Source: Agapanthus africanus
Lineage: Eukaryota; Streptophyta; Magnoliopsida; Asparagales; Amaryllidaceae
Length of the DNA stretch: 64,000 bases
Direction: 5' to 3'
Assembly (NCBI GenBank): GCA_030015575.1
Contig: CM057344.1
Span: 187,877,044 to 187,941,043, forward strand
Part shown: positions 55,702 to 64,000 of the stretch, piece after piece
How positions within the stretch are numbered: position 1 is the stretch's first letter
How the letters are laid out: each line of letters begins with the position of its first letter
The notes under the pieces: model-generated
The model's database searches: none
Seen by the model: only the letters and a program-made list of their open reading frames with translations
What the model was told of the DNA's origin: nothing
Program-made: the position numbers and the translations under genes

Positions 55702-57915
55702 TGTAGGGTTCCTGGGCACACTATAGAGGTCTCACATGGCATCAACCATGCCAATTTCAAATTTTACGAGTGCCGAGAAACCCTAATACGGATCATCGAC
55801 TAGAATTTTAGGCGAAACATTAAACTAGTTAACGACATAACTAAAAGTGAGAAGCTACAACCTTTGTAGATCCGGTTATCCACTTCCTTAGCTCCACGTA
55901 GTTGTCCCCTCGCTGTCCATCTCGAATCCCGGACTCTCGCATCGGCTTCATCGGAGAAATGAGCGGACCAGTCGTCGGCTACGATGCCGAAGATGATCTA
56001 CGTCGAGGTTACACAAGATCAAGCTCCAACTTCACCAAGTTGTGAAACTTGTGAAGAAAACACCCTATACTACTTGGCAAGAGGTAGAGGGTGAAGAAAT
56101 AGGAGGTGGGTTCACTTTAGAATTGGATTTCTCACACTTTCGCTCAAGAAGCCATTGATGATGGCAAGCTTTTTCTTGAAGAAGAAGAAGAAGCTCAAGA
56201 TAGAATATGATGAGTATTCATTTTAAAATGCAAAAGAAATGAATACTTATCATAATATGAACCATAGTTAGGTGTAGAGAATTGACTAAGGTTAGATGAA
56301 TGGTTTGGGTTAAGCATGAAGACAAAATGGTCACTTTGGTCAAAGCTTCAACAAGCTTCAAGAATGATAGCAACCATTTTGTTTTCTTTTGCAATTTCTT
56401 TTTAATCCAAATTAAAAAGATAAATGAATGAATAAATAAAAACCCTAACCATTTACTTAACGAAGGTTTAATTCTTTACACTTAACCAAATGAGCAAGTA
56501 TCATCAAACATGATACAAACATGTGCACAAAAGTATATCACATATACAACTTGCACATCAAGTGAGAAAATCCATTTAAAATGAACCAGTACTAGTTAAT
56601 GCAAAGTAATATATCAAATATATAATTATACATTAAATCATTAAATCAACACTTGATTTAGCGATCCGGTCATGTCGCACATAACCGACTAGTATACAAT
56701 GTATCGATTTATCGAATCAACGATTCGATAACTAGGTTATATCGCATACAACCAATCGAAACATTCATCGCGAGAATGAAATACGGTATCACATACTCGC
56801 ATTATTCTCGGTCCCGCACATATCTCATATGCGCTCCTATTTCATTTCGCTTGAGCCAGGAAACCCCTGTGTAGGACTCTAAAGACTCGTCAATACGCCG
56901 GTAGCAGATGATGATCATATCAAGCACCCACAAGCCGCAAGCGGTCTGCTAAACGTAACGGCCACCCGGGTATTGAGCGATCAGAAGATCGACGAGCTAG
57001 CCCGCTCACACTCCTGTAAATCCAACCAGTAACACTTACCGTACAGTCCGGTCTGTTCGTCTGATATGTCGCATATCAAGTCTAGGGGTGGTAAACGTCA
57101 GACCCCAATAACCGATAAGTCGTGCCGATGTGAGGCTCATAACGGGTCGAGAAACTACTGGTAACACTTACCAGCAAATCTCTGATCAGCCCTGGCCAGG
57201 GACTTCCCTGTTACGGCCAATCGAGCACAACGCAACATCAACCCCCAATACCAGGAGAGACGAAACCCCTCCTATCGCTCATTGCCTCCATGTGACTCGG
57301 GACTGTACCCAAAGACCACCATTTTGCACTCCCTCATGGACGTGGTAAGGTGGAGATCAAAGCACAGTGGGAATCACACAAGACTCTATGACGATCTCGA
57401 GTCTACAGACTAACCTGCACAAGTGTCACCTGAGAACTGCCATCTGACGTGAGGTATAATACCAACTGGGAGTTCTCGGCGAGTCCGTCCAGTGTACCCA
57501 GTCTCCACTGAGCACCCGTATACCATCTCTGATGTCAAACACCAATGGATATGGGATCATCCATCGCCCATCTCATCGGTCGAGAAACGTATACGCTAGT
57601 CTACACTGGTATATCGATGCCCCATCTCGATACACCCACGACTAGGGACCTTGAAGGATGTACTTATGGACTACCATGTCCCCACTAGTATGATCTTCAT
57701 CATAGTCCAGGCAGTCAAGTACACATCCTAAGGGCTTTACCAACATGTAACTAAAAGACAGTTTAAAGAGACAAGTGTACATGTTAAGATAAAGAGTAAG
57801 CAGATAGCATACTATCATATCGAGCAAGAAAGTCATCTCTATATATGTCCAAGCATCCAATATAATATACATCATCTGTACAATACTGGCCTCTAGGGCA
57901 TACATACAGCTAACA
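55702..57915 (-). repeat. 5' LTR of element E (2,214 bp)
   Basis: It matches 47327-49550 except for a 10-bp gap and scattered substitutions. Confidence 0.96.
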
Positions 57916-58662
57916 GGGATCACCCTCTCTAAAGAGATGTCTCCCAAGACTGATTTGGAGAGGGATCGCATGTCTATTATACCCTACGCTTCTGCGGTAG
58001 GCTCTATAATGTATGCGATGTTGTGTACCAGACCGGATGTAGCTTATGCACTGAGTGTGGTAAGCCGGTATCAGTCAAACCCTGGGGAGAAACACTGGAT
58101 AGCAGTAAAGAACATTCTCAAGTACCTCAGAAGGACTAAGGAGATGTTCTTGGTGTATGGCGGAAAAGACCTCCAGATCGAGGCCTTTGCTGACTCCAGC
58201 TTCCAGAGTAATAAGGATGATTCCAAGTCCATGTCGGGTTTTGTCTTTACCCTCAATGGAGGGGCGGTGTGTTGGAAGAGTTCCAAACAGGAAACCGTTG
58301 CAGACTCGACGATGGAAGCGGAATACATCGCTGCATCTGATGCCGCAAAAGAAGCTGTCTGGATGAGGAAGTTCTTGAAAGAGTTTCAGGTGGTTCCGTC
58401 CATTGTTGATCCAATACCTCTGTATTGCGACAACAACGGGGTTATAGCTTTAGCGAAGGAACCCAGGTCCCATCAGAGATCCAGACACATCTTGAGGCGG
58501 TATCACCTGATCAGGGAGATCGTGGATCGCCAGGAGATCGAGGTTCGGAGAGTCGCTTCAGAAGATAACACTGCAGATCCATTCACCAAGGCCTTGCCCT
58601 AGACTCAGTTCGAACGGCTGATCGAGATGATAGGTCTTCGATACGCCAGTACATGGCCTTAG
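57916..58662 (+). pseudogene. Element C pol, RNase H part (continuation)
   Basis: It resumes after E with LSKEMSPKTDLERDRM, then MYAMLCTRPDVAYALSVV, FADSSFQSNKDD, DSTMEAEYIAASDAAKEA and LYCDNNGVIALAKEP. A TAG at 58600-58602 stands where E and G have glutamine. The normal end RYASTWP follows, with its stop at 58660-58662. The polypurine tract is 58664-58676. Confidence 0.92.
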
Positions 58663-58676
58663 TGCAAGTGGGAGAT

Positions 58677-60823
58677 TGTTAGTGTATATGCCCTAGAGGC
58701 CATTACTGTATCATACTAGTTTGTATATTACTTAATGGAAGCTTGGGATATTCACCTTGTATATACAATCTTGCTCAAAATAGTAGTATGCTACTTGGTT
58801 TGTTTCTACTTCAATGTGTACATGTGTTTATTTTAGTATATCGCCTATACACATTAGTGGAGCCCTTAGGGTCTTTGCTTGATTACCAGCGTTGTGATGG
58901 CAGTCACACTAGTGGGTCTAGATAATCTATAAGCACATCCTTATGCAGGTCCCTGGTCGCAGGACTATCGAGATAGGGCATCGATACTCCGGAGTAGACT
59001 AGCGCATACGCTTCTCATCCCAGTGTGGGAGACGGTCTGTCCCACAGCCGTCGGTACGTCGTACTTGAGATAGTATGCGGGTGCTCGTTGGGTTACGAGT
59101 ACACTGGACAGGACTCGTCGGAAACTGACTAGTTGGTATTATGCCTATCGTCAGTTACCAGTTCCCAAGTGACATGAGTACAGCTTAGTCCGCTGACTTG
59201 ACACTGTCACTTCGCCTCGAGTGTGTTCCCACTGTACTTTGATTACTACCCTACCACAGCTCAATGGAGTCGTGCAAACAGGTGGTAGTTGGGTGCAGTC
59301 CCGAAGCACTTAGAGGCAGTGACGGTTAGACAGGATTCGTCTCTCCCGGTATTGGGGGTTGACATCGCGCTGTGTCTAGGAGAGCCATTACACGAGTAAT
59401 CCCTGGCCAGGACAATCGAGATATACTGGTAGGCTTCCAGTGTTATCTCAGGGTGTTTTGGGCTTCACTCCGACACGACTTGTACCGCTATTGGGGGACT
59501 GACGTTTACCGCCCCCTAGGCCCGCCATGCGATGTATCAGACGAACAGACCGGACTGTACGGAGAATGTCCCATTCAGGCTCAGTAGGAGTTCAGATGGG
59601 TTTCACCTCGTCAGTCTTCTTGTCGGCATCTACCTGGGGACCGTTACGCACAGCTAGTGCCGCTTGCGGTCTGTGGTTAAACCCACTGCCAGCGTAGTGT
59701 CGAGTCTTTAGAGTCCCACACAGAAATCTATTCGCCTTTAGGCAAAAGAGTAGAGGTCGCATGGTTTTGCGGCAGGTCGCATGGTTTTGCGACAGGGTTC
59801 GGTCACATCCGTGCACTTATGCACGTACAGTGTCCGGACAGTTATCACTAGCGGGCTTTGGTTTAAGCCAGATCCTAGTGTACGTTTTGGGATTGGATTT
59901 ATCCAGTATGTATTCGTGTTCCTCGGAACGCGGATGCGGGTGTGTATGCACAGTTGACGGAGAGACAGAGGCAGAGGATTCTCATTAGGGTTGTTGACCG
60001 TTGACTGTTGACTATTGACTTTTTGGTCAACCCTAATGAGAATATGATATATGATTAACAATAATATTAATTAAGTATTGTGGTGACATGGTTGTTGAGG
60101 GGTTGACTTTGTTGACATGTTGACTTTGTTGACCGGTTGACTAGGTTGGACTAGTTGACCATCATGATGACAATGGCTATCATTTCATGGCAAAGACTTT
60201 TTACTTGCTTGTTTCTTTTGTGAGAAATGAGTGCATGAAATGATTTAGCCATTTTGACTTGAACCATTTTACACAATACTTGATTATTATTTTTGTGATG
60301 ATGGTTTTGGATTATGAGAGCCAAGAGAGAAAAGTCTTCTCTCATTCTATCATTCTCATTCTCTCTCTTGTTCTTGAGCTCTCATCTCCTCCTCTTGCTC
60401 TCCCTCTCTTGACTCTATGGTTCACTTGTCTCATGAGTTGAGAACCAAGAACCATAGATAAAATCCCATACAAACTCTTCTCTACTCACTCTAGTTCACA
60501 AGGTTTAGCAAACCGAGTGAACTAGTTTCTTCAAAGTTCGAAGAAGGAGCCAAAGGTTGAAGTTTTCAGGTGGATCTATCTTCGGCGCAAGGAGACGACG
60601 GGGAGAAGCCGATTCGGACGACCATCGAAGCTTGAAGACGAAGGAGTTCGAGAAAAAGAAAGGTATAACCCCCTAACCGAGTAGTTAGCAACTCGTAATT
60701 AGGTTGTTAGTTAGATGTTTAACAAAGATCCGGGTTTTGAGTCCATGTTACCACCTCTAGAAAATTATTTTTCACCAAATTCCGCATGCCCGAAAGTACC
60801 GGGAGAGGTAGCATAGACTTACA
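58677..60823 (+). repeat. 3' LTR of element C (2,147 bp)
   Basis: It is the partner of 39868-42014, including the W-box cluster and its inverted repeat (59978-59999 with 60025-60043). It is followed by acggt (60824-60828). Confidence 0.96.
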
Positions 60824-61686
60824 ACGGTTTTGGTTGGAACCCTGTTCAATAGAAACGCTGCAGTCTCCAATGCATGCCCCCAAAATGGGATAGGTAACTC
60901 AGCATCACTCATCATGGAACGAACCATATCCAATAGGGTCCGATTCCTCCGCTCTGACACACCGTTGTGTTGTGGTGTGTAAGGAGGAGTGAGCTGAGAG
61001 AGAATCCCATTCTCTTTTAGAAAGTCTGCAAATTCTGTACTGAGATACTCTCCACCTCGATCCAATCGAAGCATCTTGATACTCAATCCGGTTTGTTTTT
61101 CTACTTCAAGTTTGTACTCTGTGAATTTCTCGAAAGCTTCAGACTTATGTTTTAGTAAAAACACATGACCGAACCTTGAAAAATCATCAGTAAAAGTTAT
61201 GAAGTAAGAAAAACCGCCTCTAGCCTGTGTAGACATTTGCCCGCATAGATCACTATGTATGAGGGCTAAGAGCTGAGTAGCTCTTTCTCCGTGTCCTGTA
61301 AACGGAGATTTGGTCATTTTACCCTTGATACAAGACTGGCAAGTCATATAAGATTTATATTCAAAAGAGTTTAAATATCTATCTTTATGTAGCTTGTTTA
61401 GTCTTATTTCGTTAATATGACCAAGTCTACAGTGCTAAAGAAAAGCTTCATTTATTTCTGAAAGTTTTCTTTTATTAGTGTGTTGTATGCTGAAAACTGT
61501 GTGTTGATTTTAGACGTATATCCCGTTATTAAGTTTACCATACCCAACTAACATTTGATTTCGGTTAATGTTCATAACATTATTCTGCAATACAAAATTA
61601 TATCCTTCATTGTCTAACAAAGAAACGGATATTATATTATAAAGCATACTAGGTACATAATAACATGGGTTCAAAATCAATATACA
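60824..61686 (-). pseudogene. Element B pol, protease end and integrase (broken)
   Basis: Integrase is readable from CQSCIKGKMTK through HSDLCGQM, MLRLDRGGEYL and GVSERRNRT to FLLNRVPTKT, where C is inserted. The three catalytic acids are present. Upstream, the zinc-finger histidine region (about 61400-61450) and the protease-to-integrase linker (61450-61680) contain several stops. Confidence 0.88.
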
Positions 61687-62723
61687 CTATGACGGCAACC
61701 CCAGGTGATACTCTCCCACTAAAACCGCATGTACATTGGAACCATTTCCAACCCAGAGAGTATGGTCACCTATCTTCAAAACTTTGCTATTTCTCAGCCC
61801 TTGCATGGAATTGCAAATGTGAGAACCTGAACCGATATCTAATACCCAGGAAGTAGAGTTTATAGAAAAACAGCTTTCTGTCACAAACACACATGAAGCG
61901 GAAGCATCACCATGCTTCTTCCTTTTGAGATCCAAGTACTCAGTGCGGTTGCGCTTCCAGTGTCCCGATTTGTGGCAGTGATAACATTCCCTTTTCCCCG
62001 ATTCCCCAGCCGTGGACTTGTCTTTCCCCTTAACCTTTTTAAATCCACCTCTAGGTTTGGCAGGTTTCTTCTTCATCTTTCCCTTGGCCTTGGCCTTCGG
62101 GTGAGAGGAGGAAGATGGCCCAGCAATCAAAGCGGGAGTCTTCACTGATTTCAGCGTGCTCTCTGCACTCCACAATATATTGAGTTCAGGTAGTGACTTC
62201 TCCATATTGTGCATGTTGAAGTTAACTACAAACTGAGCAAAGGTGGGGGGGAGACTGCAGAATGATATCAATATATTGTTCGTTGTCCATTGTCCATCCG
62301 AGGTCCTCAAGCTCTTCTATAAGAGCTATCATCTTCAGAACATGGTCACCTACTGGTGTGCCAGGAGCCATCCGCGTCTGAAACAGCTTTCGTAACGGTT
62401 CGTATCGTAAGACGCAAGATTGCTCCCAATACAACTCTTTTGTATGGAGAAAAATAGATTGGACATCCATATGCTCGTGCTGCTTTTGATGTGTATTATC
62501 CATCGATGCAAGCGCGGGGCATTTGGCTGTGGCACAGTCAGCGTCCCATGCCTTGCGGACTTCCCTATCCGCAACCGAAGATTTAGGACCTGGGACGGGC
62601 GGGGCTGGAGCCGTGAGGACATATGATACCTTATCATAAGTCAAGGCTATGTTAATGTTCCTCAGCCAGTCTTTATAATTGGTCCCATTCAGTTTATTTT
62701 TCTTTAGTAGAAGCTTAAGTCAT
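61687..62723 (-). pseudogene. Element B gag and protease (broken)
   Basis: The ATG at 62721-62723 lines up with C's gag start, but 4 bases are missing right after it, so the frame meets TAA at once. Beyond that, YKDWLRN, APPVPGPKSSVADREVRK, FLHTKELYWEQS and HVLKMIALIEELEDL match C. A frameshift lies near 62250-62300. The zinc knuckle is CYHCHKSGHWKRNR, with the last cysteine replaced. The protease reads VLDIGSG, losing the active-site threonine. Confidence 0.88.
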
Positions 62724-63188
62724 GTCATTGGTATCTGTCATTAAGAGAGAGAAAAGAACACACTCAGCGAAAGCTCTTGCAAAGATCAGATTGGTTATTA
62801 TCTTATCTAATCGATGTCTCCCACTACTTTTATCAAATTTTCCTTCAAACCTTAAAAGGAAAACTAGCCAGGATTAATTACATTCTACAACTTCGCTAAC
62901 CGTTTAGCCAGGCCAGTGTCGGTACTTGAGAGAGGTTCCTCGTGCTTTCGCACGGACCTAATTAAAGTAAACCTCATTTTCACAAAGGAGTAGCCTCGTT
63001 AACACCTTTCTAGACACCTAATGAGTTAGCTAATTGTAAAGTACAAAAATCTCCTGAAAGCAACTCTTGCTCTCAGTGGGATCGGGATCCAACCATCATA
63101 TGGAAGGTATACAATCTCATTGCAAATTTCAACTCTTGAAACTCCCGATATGGTTTTTACCCCTAGCACTCATGACCTTGGCTATGGT
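62724..63188 (-). other. Leader of element B, visible part
   Basis: It contains a pyrimidine tract with AG before gag (about 62730-62760) and a two-tier stem: outer arms 62932-62937 and 62970-62975, inner CGTGC-GAAA-GCACG at 62941-62954 (sense is minus). The first hairpin of the array begins near 63170 and is cut by D. Confidence 0.8.
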
Positions 63189-64000
63189 TGTTAGTTATAT
63201 GTATGCCCTAGAGGCCATTACTGTACATTGGATGTATATTGTAGTGGATGCTGGGACATATATAGGGAAGACTTTCTTGCTCGACATGATAGTATGCTAT
63301 CTGGTTACTCTTTACCTTAACGTGTATACTGATTGTCTCTCTGTTACATGTTGGTAAAGCCCTTAGGATCTGTACTTGACTACCTGGACTATGATGCGGA
63401 TCATACTAGTGGGGACATGGTAGTCCATAAGTACATCCTTCAAAGTCCCTAGTCGTGGGTGTATCGAGTCTGGGCATCGATATACCAGAGTAGACTAGCG
63501 ATACCTTCTCGACCCATACAGATGGGTGATGGATGATCCCATATTCATTGGTGTTTGACATCAGAGATGATATACGGGTGCTCAGTAGAGACTGGGTACA
63601 CTGGACGGACTCGCCGAGAACTCCCAGATGGTATTATACCTCACGTCAGATGGCAGTTCTCTGGTGACACTGGTACAGAGTAGTCTGTTGACCCGAGATC
63701 GTCATAGAGTCTTGTGTGGTTCCCACTGTGCTTTGATTTCCATCTTACCACGTCCAAGAGGGCGTGCAAAACGGTGGTTTTTGGGTACAGTCCCGAGTCA
63801 CATGGAGGCAATGAGCGATAGGAGGGGATTCGTCTCTCCCGGTATAGGGGGTTGATGTTGCGCTGTGTTCGATTGGCTATAACAGGAAATCCCTGGCCAG
63901 GGTTGCTGAGATTTACTGGTAAGTGTTACCAGTAGTTTCTCGAATTGTTATAGACCTCATATCGACACGACTTATCGAGCTATTGGGGTCTGACGTTTAC
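63189..64000 (+). mobile_element. Element D: LTR of a BARE/Angela-like copia element, cut by window end
   Basis: The start TGTTAGTTATATGTATGCCC and the following 800 bp follow the LTRs of E and G (for example GTCCCGAGTCACATGGAGGC near 63790). It is on the plus strand and interrupts B's leader. The flanking atggt (63184-63188) is the predicted TSD. Whether it is a solo LTR or a full element cannot be told. Confidence 0.9.

Larger units (their letters stand above)
47327..57915 (-). mobile_element. Element E: gag-less, pol-intact BARE/Angela-like Ty1/copia element (10,589 bp)
   Basis: E is complete: 5' LTR 55702-57915, PBS 55688-55700, leader, pol 52837-49565, polypurine tract 49551-49563, 3' LTR 47327-49550. 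It has the same organisation as G, and its pol starts at the same deleted gag junction. One LTR carries 10 extra bases (near 47976), and a modest number of substitutions separate the two. It is inserted in C pol. Confidence 0.96.
39868..60823 (+). mobile_element. Element C: BARE/Angela-like Ty1/copia element with gag and pol, split by E
   Basis: Both LTRs are 2,147 bp (39868-42014 and 58677-60823). The PBS is 42016-42028 and the polypurine tract 58664-58676. Without E and one gggat copy the element is about 10.36 kb. It carries gag with a zinc knuckle and a full-order pol, but three nonsense codons, one frameshift and a changed integrase catalytic glutamate make it inactive. It is inserted in B's integrase region. 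Confidence 0.96.
37841..63188 (-). mobile_element. Element B: BARE/Angela-like Ty1/copia element, defective, lacking visible LTRs, split by C and cut by D
   Basis: B reads on the minus strand: leader 63188-62724, gag 62723-61860, protease and integrase 61860-60824, then (after element C) integrase end, RT and RNase H 39867-37856, and a polypurine tract at 37841-37855. The expected 3' LTR to the left of 37841 is absent. Element A's oppositely oriented LTR sits there instead. The 5' end lies beyond the insertion of D at 63189. Joining across C is supported by the acggt duplication and by integrase similarity on both sides. Confidence 0.88.

Noticed and set aside
1..64000. An envelope gene or other virus-like gene
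   Set aside because: No frame with a signal peptide and transmembrane pattern occurs between RNase H or integrase and the 3' LTR in any element.

Overview
The window is plant nuclear DNA made entirely of nested LTR retrotransposons. Signs of a plant host are Ty1/copia LTRs carrying the 'TGCCCTAGAGG' start typical of the BARE/Angela lineage, a Tekay/Del-like Ty3/gypsy element with a chromodomain-type tail, methionine-tRNA primer-binding sites (TGGTATCAGAGC-like), and LTRs of 2-3 kb. I found no host gene, tRNA or rRNA gene. Insertion on insertion over 64 kb suggests a large, repeat-rich genome. The species cannot be named from this sequence.

I call the elements A-H. Each 5-bp target-site duplication (TSD) below was read directly at both ends. 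Element A (+, copia; leader at 1-1420 and again from 32129, 3' LTR 35846-37835) is split by gypsy element H (-, 1421-32128, TSD gtttc). H is split in its RNase H region by copia F (-, 6279-26734, TSD gtgtc). F is split inside its own 3' LTR by copia G (-, 8057-18395, TSD ctcat). This side is four layers deep. To the right lies copia B (-, 37841-63188, both ends incomplete). B is split by copia C (+, 39868-60823, TSD acggt), C is split by copia E (-, 47327-57915, TSD gggat), and B is split again by D (+, from 63189 to the window end; only its LTR is visible).

Four coding states occur in one copia lineage. C and B carry gag plus pol, both damaged by mutation. G and E have a complete, uninterrupted pol (protease, integrase, RT and RNase H motifs intact) but no gag, and they share the same gag deletion. 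A and F have a badly eroded pol, and a duplicated segment of about 407 bp sits where gag should be; they share this layout, so the decayed form itself was copied. This looks like a parasite chain: pol-only and coding-dead elements moved by proteins supplied elsewhere.

The most interesting signal is in the 2-2.6 kb leaders between PBS and the first coding codon. Several stem-loops recur at the same relative places, with arms that change together between elements: a GC-rich stem about 200 nt after the PBS; a 6-bp hairpin in a conserved block; a tandem repeat with a covarying hairpin; an array of three hairpins whose cores are alike within an element but differ between elements; and a two-tier stem capped by a GNRA-like tetraloop about 220 nt before the start codon. 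A pyrimidine tract ending in AG precedes the start codon and looks like a 3' splice site. Together these read as an undescribed structured RNA leader, possibly for packaging, dimerisation or translation.
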